A stretch of 64,000 bases of DNA from Pestalotiopsis fici W106-1 (GCF_000516985.1 NW_006917091.1:2707399-2771398), one strand, 5' to 3'; positions 33,689 through 45,457 are shown, counted from the first letter of the stretch. Translations and numbers: made by a program. The notes: generated from the sequence alone by a model not told the origin.

Positions 33689-35289
33689 ATGGCTGTCCAG
33701 GATATTGACAAGTCCCCCGCTGGCCCCGCACTGCTGACGCCTGTCGAGGGCGAGAAGCAGGACGAGACGACAGTCTCACTTTTGGTATGCTACTCATCTC
33801 CTAGTTTCCACCCTCATGACCTTGGGATAGATAGCGACGGTGGACGCATGTTGATCATGGGGGAGTCGTGGGTATACTATAGTTCTAATACACATTGATC
33901 TATTAGGTGACATGGGACGGCGATGATGATGCCCAGCACCCATTTAATTGGCCACAGCTCCGTAAATGGGCCATCACGATTCTTCTCTCTAACGGCGGCT
34001 TGGTCACTCTCATGTCTGGGGCCATGCTAGCACCGGCCCTCCACTCCATATCGCAGGACCTCGAGACCGACGAGGAGGAAACCCAGATTTTCCTTTCAAT
34101 ATTCATCCTGGCCTTTGCTTTTGGGCCCATGGTCCTCTCGCCACTGGCCGAGGTCTTCGGCCGGCGCCCCGTATGGCTACTCGGCAGCTGCTTCTACGTC
34201 TTATGGAATACCGTCGCGGGCTTTAGCAAGACTCCCGGCCTCATGATAGCGAGCCGTATCCTCTCCGGCCTTGGTGCCAGCGTTGAGTTTGCCATCACTC
34301 AACCCGTCCTATCTGACTGCTGGAAGCCGGACGAGCGTGGCAAGTCATTCTCAATCGCCACCTTTATCCCGCTACTTGGGCCAGCAATAGGCCCCATTAT
34401 CGGTGGTGCCGTGACACAGTCCATTGGCTGGAGATGGACGTTCTGGATTCTATCTATCTACGACGGAATCCTCATATTCGTTGGGATATTTGTTCTCCAG
34501 GAAACATACGAGCCAATCCTGCTGGCAAAGAAGGCTGCAAGGCTACGGAAAGACACTGGCAAATCCTACTTTATCGACGCCGAGTCTTTGTCATTGACCG
34601 CCAAGCTATCCCGTTCTCTTTCCCGACCATTTCGACTACTTTTTACGCAGCCAATCCTCCAGGTGATCGCCATATTCCTTGCCTACAACTTTGGCATACT
34701 TTATATAGTCTTGTCGACATTCGCCACTCTATGGATCCAGCGCTACGGACAAACCGAATCCCAGAGTGGACTGCACTATATCGCTATAGTGATCGGCTAC
34801 ACAATCGCCGCGCAAGTGGGTAGCAGGGTAATGGATCGGTTATGGGCATATCTCAAGGCCAAACACGGCGACGATACGGCACCAGAGTATCGGGTGCCGC
34901 TGATGGTACCTGGTGCCATTCTTATCCCCTTGGGTCTGTTTATCTACGGATGGACTGCAGAACGCCATGAGTACTATCACTGGATCGTGCCTGACATCGG
35001 CATCGGCATTTTTGGTTGTGGTATCATCCTCAACACCCAGGCCATGCAGGCCTACGTCGTCGAGGCATATCGTAAGTACGTGGCCTCTGCTTTTGCCGCG
35101 GCCCAATTCTTGCGCAGTGTCGCCGGCTTTGCGTTCCCCATATTTGCGCCGTCCATGTATCGCAACCTTGGGTACGGCTGGGGCAACACGATACTCGCAT
35201 TGACATTTGTTGTCATTGGCTGGCCTGCACCCTTTCTGTTGTGGAAATATGGCGCAAAGTTGAGGGCAATGGGTAAGCCACAGTGGTGA
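33689..35289 (+). CDS. MFS multidrug-type transporter (DHA1-like)
   Basis: Exons are 33689..33784 and 33907..35289 (492 aa). The first exon is a short hydrophilic N-terminus; the 122-nt intron has GTATGC and ATTAG ends. The second exon starts VTWDGDDDAQHPFNWPQLRK, the usual lead-in of fungal DHA1 efflux pumps. Motif A is FGPMVLSPLAEVFGRRPVW (loop 2-3). RILSGLGASVEFAITQPVLS covers the motif-B region, and LLGPAIGPIIGGAVTQSIGW is the antiporter motif C of proton-driven drug exporters. Twelve membrane helices are expected in the plasma membrane. No truncation or stop is seen. It is the only intact gene inside a patch of relics, so it could be the surviving exporter of a decayed metabolite locus; substrate unknown. 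Confidence 0.93.
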
Positions 35290-35927
35290 GATGCCACTTA
35301 TGCTTATGTAGCACATAGATATTCATCACCATCATCATCATCGTCATCATCGTGGATGAGTATGCCTATGCACTTGTGTGACTGGAAACTAAGATGATCC
35401 TTTCGACCATGTCGTCTATCAAGCCACTCTGCATCATACCAGCTGCAATGCTAGCCAAATACATTTTCGGCACACATGCATGGAGAGTGGTATGCTGCCA
35501 GGCGCATACCCATGTTCACATAACAACGGATGAAGCCGCACGTGGCATATCACGTCTTGGCTACCCATGGGATCACTGTTAAGCTGCATTGCATGGTATC
35601 TCAAGTACACGCTGAAACGTATGGACAACGGCAAAGTTCACGCAGCATATAATGATAGATTTGTTCCTATATTCAACGAGTTTCGCATGTATTTGCACAT
35701 GCATACATGTAGCCAGTCGAATTCTGGGTCGCAGTACTTCATTGGAATATTTATGTAGTTGTAGAAGGCCGTTTCGTTTTCTTGCAAATGCCTTTATCAT
35801 TAGGTGTATCTTTCCTCACGACCATGATCTGATGCCGATCAAGCCAGCATAACCATCATATATGTAATCAGAAAACACTACGGATCATGCAGATCTTTAT
35901 TATCTCTACCATGTGGATAAACAGGTC
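35290..35927. other. intergenic, no gene seen; CAT-type microsatellite
   Basis: A short CAT/CGT trinucleotide repeat lies at 35332-35352 just after the MFS stop. Short frames beyond it are unsupported. Confidence 0.5.
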
Positions 35928-36251
35928 CTATATACCAGACGCGTTAACAGGTCTCTCTTGCCAAGCATATTTAAGAATGCTGCGGGATATCAGCTTACCC
36001 AGCTCGGGGTTAACAATCAGACCTGGCTTGTAGATGTCAATGGTCCGGTCATTAGCCCAGCTCGACAGCCTGGGCCAGTCGACGCATTGGTGCGCTGTTC
36101 CGTTGGCTCCCGGCTTCAGGATACCTGGCTGCCAACTGTAGATGACCATGCCAACATCGCCCCCGTTCTCGCGGTGGCTGACGACGTATCCCGTACGGCT
36201 GTACCACAGGCTGATGGGAAGCAAGAACTGGCGCCCGGCGGGCACCGTCAT
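35928..36251 (-). pseudogene. C-terminal remnant of a UstYa-family (DUF3328) protein
   Basis: The minus-strand frame reads SLWYSRTGYVVSHRENGGDV, then GMVIYSWQPGILKPGANGTA, HQCVDWPRLSSWANDR and a tail ending at 35928. The GDV...Y.W......P.AN...HQC.DW..L..WA.+R pattern is the C-terminal signature of DUF3328 oxidases, which act in ustiloxin- and cyclochlorotine-type peptide pathways. The catalytic HxxHC half, membrane helix and start are missing: just upstream on the minus strand the DNA instead encodes, in the opposite direction, the DUF6594 fragment. The family call is by pattern; the truncation is visible. A small standalone protein is unlikely. Confidence 0.6.
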
Positions 36252-36534
36252 CGATGAAGAGGCCGGCGTGGTCGAGTATAGAAAAGGCCGGATGGATAGG
36301 TTCGCCAAGATGGTATCCATCACTATCGCGTCGACTATACCTATGATTGCGATCTTGGGTTTGTATTTTGAGCAGAATCTGCTGCATAGGATCTACATTT
36401 CCATCGGCATCACGGCGGCGTTTGCGGCGCTGCTCTCCATGTTCACGAATGCGCGGCGCATCGAGATTTTCGCGGCTACGGCTAGCCTTGCCGCGGTGGA
36501 AGTGGTCTTCATTGGATGTGCGGAGATCAAGTAG
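36223..36534 (+). pseudogene. C-terminal remnant of a DUF6594 membrane protein
   Basis: From about 36223 the plus strand encodes SKNWRPAGTVIDEEAGVVEY and RKGRMDRFAKMVSITIASTI, then two or three hydrophobic helices (MIAILGLYF; IYISIGITAAFAALLSMFT; ATASLAAVEVVFIGC) with NARRIEIFAATASLAAVEVV between the last two. This is the conserved C-terminal block of fungal DUF6594 proteins, normally about 250-300 aa with a helical N-terminal domain. The N-terminal half is absent; the open frame continues upstream to 36142 only as antisense of the UstYa-like fragment. No stop interrupts the surviving part, so a short membrane peptide could still be made, but I regard it as a remnant. Confidence 0.65.
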
Positions 36535-39064
36535 TCGTCCGCGGGTCAAAGGCAAAGTCGAGGAACAGAATCCCTAAGATAAACGGTGGGGCGTGTCTGG
36601 CCGCGATATGAGAACTTTGTGTAAGTAGGTAATGATGTTAAAAAGCAATGGTATCTCGACGCTCACCGAGAGCCTTTCCAAGTGCCAATTAATTACACAT
36701 ATTACGGTATATCAAGAATCCTTTCCAAAAGTAGCATCCCAATTTTGTCCCAATCACGGTCAATTGCAGAATCAAGGCAAGATCACCGAAAGAACGAATC
36801 TTATTGCTTCGGGGAATCTCATCATCTCTTCGTCGGAGGCTCTGGGCAGCAAGTGGTTGGTGATCGCTATTACTGTTTTGCCCAATCCTGTCACCAATTT
36901 TCATAAAGCCTTGAGCCATTCTTGGATTCCACTTCGACAATTTCACCTTCAACGCAGCCAGAGACAGAGCGGCGCAAGAAAAAACCGAGCAAGTCTCTCG
37001 AATTTGCCCAGTCCTCACAACGCCATGGCTCTATAAATCAAAGATCGTCTGTCTCGGGGGCAAAAGACTGCAGCCACAATGAAATCCACGACGTTGATAT
37101 CAGATTCACTGGACTTTGGCTGGCGCAAATATACGCTGATCATTATTTGCCCAGATGGGATGGGGAAAAAAGAGGAGCAAGTGACAGACGTCAGGAACGG
37201 CAAAAAACATACAACACCGGGGATTCCCCAGCCGTCACCGATCTGAGTACTAATCCGGCGCTTCTCAGTTTATCTAGGGCAGAGCGGACGGGATGCCGAG
37301 TTTTCTAAGAGCTATGGTCGTATGTGTTGAAAATTGTTGTTATTCATACTGATATTAGTCACATATTTTAAGGGTGGTTACGAATGTACCCGCATGCTAA
37401 AATTGAGGCCGACAAATCACCGACTGGTCGCCGCGAGCTCGATTGATATTATAAAAGACAAACATTGTAAGTGAAGTGTTGAAAAAAGACCTCGTGATAT
37501 ACTAGGGAGCTCAAGCTATAGGATCTTTGTTTGGAACAAGAAGGAAAATCGAAAGTCTTGGATTATGAGACAATGTCTCGGGGCCGAATCGGGCTGTCGC
37601 TGTTCCTGTCGATCCGCGTCTTGGGTACGAGTTGCTTTTTCATCGTCGAACATTCTAGCGTCTTGATAGCTGTCTAGGTTAATTACTTTGTAACCAATTG
37701 ATTCGAGAATGAGTTTAGCAATATTCCAAAAGGTTATATCATCATCTGCTATGTACTACATCATTTTACATATCTACTACATAACAAGCGCAGTATGTAC
37801 ATAGTAGGGCTTATGACTCTCGGCTAATCCAGCCGTTCGGGTGCTGCTTTTACTCCACAGAGGGGCTACCTAACTGCACCATGCAGGAACCTTGGGTACC
37901 TACCTCATGGCCCTATAATACGGCATTTTGATATGTACTCCATAACACCCGGCCAAAGTGACCAGGGCCCAACTAATCCACCCAGCCGCGAATAGGAAGC
38001 CCTTGACCCCCTCCACCTCCCCGAGCCCGAAACCAGTTTTTTGCGCCTCTTGTACATCAGGAACACGCAAATCAGGCGACTGACTGGCCACGGTCTGCTG
38101 TCGTCAGAAGACTCTCTCGTCTCGGAGCTTTTGTTTTTGTTAGCACGCGGAAATCCTGACGCAAAAGAAAGAGAGAGAGCGCGCATCCCAGCACGAGGCA
38201 GGTACTGTGTAGGTAGGTAGGCAGAGGCCGAACAAATTGTTTAATTGATGGCGCTTAGGAACTGTGCTGTGACCACTATCTAACCAACTATTTGGCGAGT
38301 TTCACCTACCTAACCCTGCTGCTCTCTTGCCAACTTTTTTTTTCTTCTCTTCTTTTTCGTATGCCTGTTCTTTATCCCGCGTCTTCTGTGAATTGAACTT
38401 GTGGGCAGGAAGAAAGACAACTGTTTGTGTTTCCTGCCCTTGAACTCACACGCTGGACAAACGCAAAGGAGTGAATGGCCCCAGATTCTCAAAGGAAAAA
38501 GGTCCACGTATTATCATGTATGTTTTGGCAATTACCAACCTTCCCGATTGGTGTGTCCATCCGCCATTGGCCGAGCTTTCATTCTCACTCCGCAACAGCA
38601 AAACGCGTCTCTCCCTCTTCCATTCTTATACTCACCGCAACTGGAGCCAGCAACTTGCGGAGCTCAAAGTCAAGTTGCCACCCAGGGTAAACAAGCTGCG
38701 CTGGCTAGCTAGCATCAGCGCCAACTCACCCAACCTCGTGGATCTCAACCCGACCGTTGCGAGTGCTATCGTGAACGCCCAGCCTACCAAAGTAAGTTTT
38801 GCACAAATGTCCGAGGCCAGCTGCCCGCCTAGGTCATGCCATTATCAGTCTTTCGAGTGCCTACTCACCTGATCTTAGTCAACAAAATCAAAACAACCCT
38901 GGTCTAAACAACCTCGACCTCTATTTCGGCTCCTTCACGACCTATTTGCATAGTCAAAGAAGCTTGGACTTTCCCCATCAAGAACTGACCAAGTGCTCCA
39001 TCCACTCACTCGCTCAGTGTACACGTGCCTTTTGCATGGGAGTCAGTAATCCATCTCAGCAGAG
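36535..39064. other. gene-poor stretch and leader of the 1189-aa gene
   Basis: About 2.5 kb with no recognisable gene. It includes a GTAG short repeat at 38209-38221 and poly-T/CT tracts at 38335-38360. A strong GTAAGT donor at 38792 with AG acceptors just before the ATG at 39065 could define a 5' UTR intron of about 270 nt, which is an inference only. Confidence 0.45.
38209..38221. repeat. GTAG short tandem repeat
   Basis: Three consecutive GTAG/TAGG units in the leader region of the 1189-aa gene; the reverse complement of the unit near 7079. Confidence 0.7.
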
Positions 39065-42000
39065 ATGGCATGGAAGACAACGCCGAAAAGCGGGAAGACT
39101 ACCATCTTCCCCGGCAAGTTTAAAACCTTTGTCAGAGATGTTGCGGGTCTGAAGCGCACGGCAAGTGGGCATCATCTCTCGCCCCGTCCCAGCACCGCAG
39201 AGTCCACCGCCACCGACTCGGAGCGGGCCTGGTCAATTGCTAGCGACTTTGACTGTCCGGAGGAGCAGCCCGAACACAAGGCGGGCATCTCTGTTCAATT
39301 GTCACTGGACTTTGACGAGCCACTCGAATTCTCCTGTAAAAGATGCTACAATAGCTCTCCAGACTTCAAGCCAAGTGAACGTCTATTGAGAGGCCTCTTG
39401 AGGAGAATAGATCATGGCGCCTTTGAACTCATCACGCGCAAAGACCCCGTTGCAACGGCGACGACCAAGGGTGATGGCAAGGAAAAGCCAAAGAGGTTTG
39501 AAATGACCTTTGAGATAAGCCAGAAGGGATCTGTCTGGGCGACGCGGAAATACTCCTCGTATCAGAAAGATGTCATGACGGCAAATTCTGTCAAGGAAGT
39601 TGTGCTCTCATCTCACCGCTTAATAGGTCTCTTTTTAAGGAGGCATGATCCTGAATTTGTCTGGAGGGATGGTCCGTTCCGTGACGAAATCCCGGAAGGC
39701 CCGGAAACGGCGCCCTATAGAGTGGGCGGCGTACAACCCATGAACTGCATCCCTCGATCTCGCTTCTTGGAAAAGACACAGACATTCGAAGCACTGCCCG
39801 GCTTCAAACTTGAGCTTTCGATAACGAGCAGGTGCCAACGCCGCAGACCACCGGAATGGAGCCAGACCCTCGAGGTAGAGAGTGAGCAGACGTCACCATT
39901 GAACCTGGCAATAGCCGAGGCTTTGTTTGCAAACGCATCGTATGCCGTGGAGGGGACACTTGGTCACAGACGGAGATCCGTGGAGGAGCGACATCGCCAG
40001 AGCTGTGGGTTCATTGCAGCACATTGTCCACACTACGAGGAAGATGCCACCAAGCTCAGCCTTCGTATCATCAACAATCTCGGGCCACAGTTTGACCATC
40101 TGGAGAAAGTCATGGCGAGCAAATTGGTTCTCATCACCGACGTCAATACCAAGAACGTGACTGAGCTCATGAGCAATCTTGAAAAAGCGTTGCAGGCCTC
40201 GCGAGACATCGCTGATCGCACGATTAGTGCAACAAACGATTTTGAGTTCCGTATCGTCGAGCTCAGTGGCCGAGGCTGGAACATTGACGAACCACTAGTC
40301 TTCACTTTGGGCCCAGCCGACTCGTACTCGCGGCGAAGTATCCAAGCCATTCTAGACAGGGTGCAGGCTGGCGTCGCAGATGTTCTTCGCGGAAATGCCG
40401 CCACTGTTCGCATGACGGCAGCCAAACGCGGCCATTACATCCTCGACAAGACTCTTATCGCTCCACGCGATGTGACCACTGACACCGGCGGCTGGAGTAT
40501 ACCTTCCAAGAACAAGACAAAAGTTGTGGACAAACTCCGGCGCCGCGTTCTCCAGGATATTGACATGATCTGCAAGGACACATGTTCACTCGATAACTTG
40601 GACGAGAGCGAACCGGCCGCAATCAAAGATCTTCCCAGTAAAGTAGACGTCTTTGGCCAGGCTGAGTTTGAAGCCATCAAAATACCTCTTCCTGGAACAC
40701 CCTGCCCTGATCCCATGACAAGGGCTCGAAGCCCAGCCGATGGTTATGCCACGCCTCCTGGCTCAGCGGGCAGTCTCTTGCCTCAATCCCCCGGCACAGC
40801 ACTGGCCAACATTTCTCCCGAGAGACCCAAGCCAAGGTCTTTTGCCTACTACAGGGATGGTGTCCGAGCCTTCCCTTTGATTTCCCCTACAAGTTCATAT
40901 GGTTTCATCGATAAGCGAGCTCCAGCGTATTCGGTTCGCGAGGATAAACCGGTGGATGCCCTTGGATTGAACCAAAGTACAGAGGGTCAACATGGGACCC
41001 AGGAACATGACATCAACGGAAACAAGGACATCAAAGTCGCAGCTCCTCCGAATGGCGCTGCTATATCAGGCACCGACAGACCACAATCGGGTCAGGACTT
41101 GCAAACTCAAGTCCTGGTTCGGGATTTTGCAGAGTCTGATACCAGACGGATGTCTTCTACAGGCATGTCAGATCAGGCTAGGCACAGCGAAGCAGATGAT
41201 CTCTCGATTGCACCGTCAACACCGAGTCTGGTCTCTGGAGGTCTTCATTCGGCTGCGAGCAGCTTGTCCATGTTCACACCCCAGTTTCATGCAGCCGGCT
41301 CAGGCTCGGAATTGGACATGATGCTATCTCCTGGTACTCCAGACAGTAATCGCGATCTTCACACCTTGAACGAGACGGTTGAAGCAGGATCTCATGCCAA
41401 ACTCTCAAACCCCATCATTTCCTTGGAGTTGATCTCACCGTTGAGACGCTCCAGTTTGACGAAGCATAAGCATATGCCATCTCCTCTCCAGCAACAGAAT
41501 CATTTGAGTGACGAGAGTGTATCTGAAGTCAGGGATACTTTAGAAGGCAATGCACATATCATCGACATGGAGACAAGCACGTCCAATGACGGACAAGCTC
41601 ATCAGATGCCCGACAACCAGCAGCAAGAGAGTGAGGTCAGCAAACAAGACAATAAAACGGCATTATCTGCAGAGGGCACAGATGCGTCACCGGTCACTCC
41701 ACAATTGCCTGAGAAACTCGCATCTTTTGCAGCAACAACTTCTAGCCAAAAGAATCGTTCTGAAAAGGCTTCTTCGCAATTGCCACCACCACCAGTCCGC
41801 CACGAGGACTACTCTGATAATGTCATCGAGGATAATGAAAGAAATCAATCATCTGAGACGCCACAGCAAGCAACAGCTGATGTAGAGATTACTCTGAACG
41901 ATGACACCCAAACTCCAACCAAGACGGCTTATGCAGAGGTTCGTACACCATCTGAGGGATTCGCGCAAACACGTCAAGATTTTGATTTTTCTTCACCATG

Positions 42001-42634
42001 GTCTACTGCTTCCCCGTATAGCGAGACATCACAGCCTGCCTTTTATAATAATCTGGACAATGCTGTCGAGAGCGAGCCCGAGGATTCCAGGAGTAGGACT
42101 AACAACAAATCAGTGATACCACGATCACTTGCCACGAGTCTGGTACGTTCACCGCCACCCTCCCGGACCCGTCGCAGATCGTTTGGCAGCGCTGGGTTCC
42201 TGGGAATTCGTGTTGGTGAACCCAGGCTAATCGAGGTGGGGTTACGCAGGGCGTTGATGATACCAATGATCAAGGGGATACGAGGCTCGCCGATGACGGC
42301 GACGTCTTTGTGGAGTAATATGCATCAGCACGGCACGAGAGGGCAGTCGGCTTCTTCAGGCATGGAGATGGGCTTCGCCATCAGACCTGCGACGGCGCAC
42401 GGAAAGGGTGCAGTCCTTTTCGAGCCCGATCCAGACCAGACAAATGTGAAGAGATCCGCTAGTTCCGGCATGCTTCAAGATTTGTTGCTTGTCGAGGCCA
42501 AGGACAATGATGCCAAGCAAGAGGAAGAGGACAGCGGCACTAGCCATGAAGGCGACAGGCGCAGGAGCGCAAGTCCAGTGTTCTTCATGCCAGCAGTCAC
42601 ATTTGCCTCGAGGCTGATCGGAGGCACCAAATGA
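39065..42634 (+). CDS. large uncharacterised fungal protein (1189 aa), disordered C-terminal half
   Basis: A single 1189-aa frame with no intron. Residues about 70-480 look folded, with mixed hydrophobic and charged periodicity: ISVQLSLDFDEPLEFSCKRC, RFEMTFEISQKGSVWATRKY, FEALPGFKLELSITSRCQRR, LSLRIINNLGPQFDHLEKVM, FEFRIVELSGRGWNIDEPLV. From about 540 onward it is Ser/Thr/Pro/Gln/Glu-rich and probably disordered, with many SP and TP sites (TPGSAGSLLPQSPGTA; SIAPSTPSLVSGG). A positively charged segment (RSPPPSRTRRRSFGSAGFLG) lies near 1030. No signal peptide is visible and I assign no membrane helix. I recognise no named domain. The architecture suggests a phospho-regulated scaffold, which is inference. 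The length of the frame makes coding certain. Confidence 0.9.
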   Translation: MAWKTTPKSGKTTIFPGKFKTFVRDVAGLKRTASGHHLSPRPSTAESTATDSERAWSIASDFDCPEEQPEHKAGISVQLSLDFDEPLEFSCKRCYNSSPDFKPSERLLRGLLRRIDHGAFELITRKDPVATATTKGDGKEKPKRFEMTFEISQKGSVWATRKYSSYQKDVMTANSVKEVVLSSHRLIGLFLRRHDPEFVWRDGPFRDEIPEGPETAPYRVGGVQPMNCIPRSRFLEKTQTFEALPGFKLELSITSRCQRRRPPEWSQTLEVESEQTSPLNLAIAEALFANASYAVEGTLGHRRRSVEERHRQSCGFIAAHCPHYEEDATKLSLRIINNLGPQFDHLEKVMASKLVLITDVNTKNVTELMSNLEKALQASRDIADRTISATNDFEFRIVELSGRGWNIDEPLVFTLGPADSYSRRSIQAILDRVQAGVADVLRGNAATVRMTAAKRGHYILDKTLIAPRDVTTDTGGWSIPSKNKTKVVDKLRRRVLQDIDMICKDTCSLDNLDESEPAAIKDLPSKVDVFGQAEFEAIKIPLPGTPCPDPMTRARSPADGYATPPGSAGSLLPQSPGTALANISPERPKPRSFAYYRDGVRAFPLISPTSSYGFIDKRAPAYSVREDKPVDALGLNQSTEGQHGTQEHDINGNKDIKVAAPPNGAAISGTDRPQSGQDLQTQVLVRDFAESDTRRMSSTGMSDQARHSEADDLSIAPSTPSLVSGGLHSAASSLSMFTPQFHAAGSGSELDMMLSPGTPDSNRDLHTLNETVEAGSHAKLSNPIISLELISPLRRSSLTKHKHMPSPLQQQNHLSDESVSEVRDTLEGNAHIIDMETSTSNDGQAHQMPDNQQQESEVSKQDNKTALSAEGTDASPVTPQLPEKLASFAATTSSQKNRSEKASSQLPPPPVRHEDYSDNVIEDNERNQSSETPQQATADVEITLNDDTQTPTKTAYAEVRTPSEGFAQTRQDFDFSSPWSTASPYSETSQPAFYNNLDNAVESEPEDSRSRTNNKSVIPRSLATSLVRSPPPSRTRRRSFGSAGFLGIRVGEPRLIEVGLRRALMIPMIKGIRGSPMTATSLWSNMHQHGTRGQSASSGMEMGFAIRPATAHGKGAVLFEPDPDQTNVKRSASSGMLQDLLLVEAKDNDAKQEEEDSGTSHEGDRRRSASPVFFMPAVTFASRLIGGTK

Positions 42635-43871
42635 GGACACACAATTCTAGCACTCAATCACAGTCATCACTAATATGGGGAATTTGTTTTTACGGCGTTT
42701 ACATATACGAACGAGCTCGAGGATGACGGGCAGATGAAGCACATGAGCATATGACCAAGGTTGACTAGATGGAGAGGTCATAGACATTACCGCCATTACT
42801 AGAATGTACACTAGACACAAGAATGTGTCGTAATTGATGTATTTACTAAACGAGGATTTGGGACCAGTCGCCCACGAGATGGGAAGCGTGACCTGGAGCT
42901 GCCACTGTACTTTCTTTACAATGGTATTCATTGACGCTTTAGCCATGGTGTATTTTGTCAGCCAGGCGATGCTATTTCTGATTGGCCTGGTATCTGTAAA
43001 AGTGCTCTGTCGCTATGCAGGCGGGCTTTGCCACCAACTTGGCACAAAAGCCAGCTCGCTGACATGTCTGAGGAGCTCATACGCGGCTTGTGTGAGGCAT
43101 TTTTCAAATTGATTATATAAAAGTCAGATCTACAGTTTCGGGATGTTGCTCCTACTTTTGATGACCCAGATTCAGATGGCAGTGGAGCTTTTGTTATGCT
43201 GGGAGGATTTTTCATGAGCAGTTGACGGCTTTTACGATGACAATGTTTGATTGCATTACTGCAAACTTGTTATTACTGACTCACCCAAAGAGCTAGAGGA
43301 AAGATTAGCGAATTAAACACGCCAATGCATTTTGCACCCGTCTGGCAAAGACAAAGTGGCGCGGATGAGACATATGTGAAGCCACAATTTGACAATGATG
43401 CCAAGGAATTTTGGACTAGCCCTCAAGTCTATCGAATATCTAACGGTTTGTCACGACATCATGGGAAGGAATTGTGATCCTACTAACGTCGATAGCTTTC
43501 CAGAACCTTGTTGGTTGTATTGATATAGTAGTTCTTGTGGACGCTGGCCTATTTTTCAAATCGAGTCTCGTCAAACTTGAGAATTTACTTGCCAGATCAA
43601 GTCTGGATTAAGCCAAGCTTGTGATCGCCGCCATGGTCATTGTTACACAGATGCACCTCAAACATGCCCAGCGAGGCCGCCTTGGTGGATTATGTTCTAC
43701 GTGTGGGCATTTTTCTTACCTTTCTGCGTCTCACAACGCGGCTGGATCTCATGGCTGAGGGTATGTGCTCTATTGATTGTTGAAACAAAATTTGAAGAAT
43801 CCCAGTGCCTGTATCGTGCCATAAAACGTCAAACTCTATGGCGTGAGGACGGGGATGAACGTGCCACAGAC

Positions 43872-43887
43872 GCACACACACACACAC
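43872..43887. repeat. CA dinucleotide repeat
   Basis: About eight CA units, followed immediately by a CT/TTTC-rich tract to about 43925. Confidence 0.8.
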
Positions 43888-45457
43888 GCGCATTCTCTCT
43901 TTCTTTCTCTGTCTCTTCATCATCTCTTCTCAGATGATGTCTTTGAAACGTCTTGCCAATCGGATGTGACGGCAGATTTCTTTACCAGCCCAGAGACACC
44001 ACCCTGCCCGAAAAGCGTTTCAAGAATTCCAGAAGTTTGCAGGAGAAAAGAAAGAGACGTTTCGTGCTTGGACCCTACCAGTACCTAAGCGAGTTGCCAA
44101 CCCCTCATTCAAAGTTCCCGACTGGCTAATAGCGTTGCAAGCGTACCTGGCGCTAGACTGTTTATACCAGATTTTGGTTCAGCGTTCCCACGTGTATGGA
44201 TGCATCAATTGTCTCAGGTTTTGGGTCCCGTCCGCGCTTCCTGATTATTTTCCATTGGTGCATCGGGACCCAAAGAGACAAGTTCCGACAGCGGGTAAGC
44301 AGAAGAAAAAAGCAAAGAATGAGCATGAAGCTGGTGTTTTCTTCATTACGTATTCGATTCCGACGGCGGCGTGCGCCCATTTACACACTTACATGATCTA
44401 CTAAAGACTAAAAAAAGAAGTGCACATGACGTTGGCAAGATGATGTCCTGTAAGCGCTTCAAATCCAGCAAGCAGACTAAAATAAAAGAAGCTCTTGAAA
44501 AGGACGCCACTCTTACGGAGAGGATAGCTTCCGGTCAAGATGCGCGCCTTTGATTAGCAGATAAGGGCGGCTGTGTCATTTCTCATATCTCGACAAGTCG
44601 TCCAATGGATCGTTCAATCAAGGGAAATTGGAGAGAGGTTTATTTTTGGTGTCCCAATTGGTGCTGGCTTGAGTTTACTGTTCCCAAGCAAAGCTCAGAG
44701 CTGGTAGCGATCCTAAAAGCCAGTAAGTTTGAGATTCTAGACTCCGCGGACAATGCCCGGCTGACCCCCTTGCTTGGACGTTTCGGTATTCATTCCAAGA
44801 ACAGAGATTCAAGTCGATCAAATCCATCCCTTGCGTGTGGCATCACGACTACACAGTATGTATATGATGATTACAAAACCATCAAGTTAATACCGCACCG
44901 CACCGCACCGCAACAAGAAGAAGAAACAAAAGCACACAACATTAGTTGCTCTCCAATCTCATCTGTACCAGCTTTCCGCGCAGATCGTCCACGCAGGTCG
45001 CAACTATCAGGGCAACTTTGTGCTCCAAAGGACCCCGAATTCTCATAATGATCTCCGACGGGCCACAAAAAGTTTAGTCGGTTTTGAGTCTAGCGTTACC
45101 GCGCGCGCACATGTGGCCTAGATCTAAGGGAAATTCCTGGTCTCAAATTTGACCCCCATTGACCATTCATCATGCTTCTTCTCTACAGCGGGCGGGCGGG
45201 CGCCTTGTCGTCTCTGTACTATGTAGCACTGGGTTAGAGAGGCTGAGAACCTGGGAGATTCCCCCATTCGATGCGACGACGCTCCAAAGGTAATTCTTAT
45301 TTCCAGTTCATAACCTAGATTGATTAGAACAGGGGTCTAATCACCTGCTGCGCCTCTTCGATTGGATTGGATCTTGATGCGTCTCTCTCTTGCCAGTGCT
45401 ACTCTGTACGTACTGTGCCGTGCTGGACCTCATGGCTTTGACGTTGTCCAATCATTG

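Noticed and set aside
37900..38091. 63-aa minus-strand frame with a membrane-like segment (FLFAAGWISWALVTLAGCYG)
   Set aside because: It begins at GTG, has no ATG before the hydrophobic part and no upstream exon that splices in phase.
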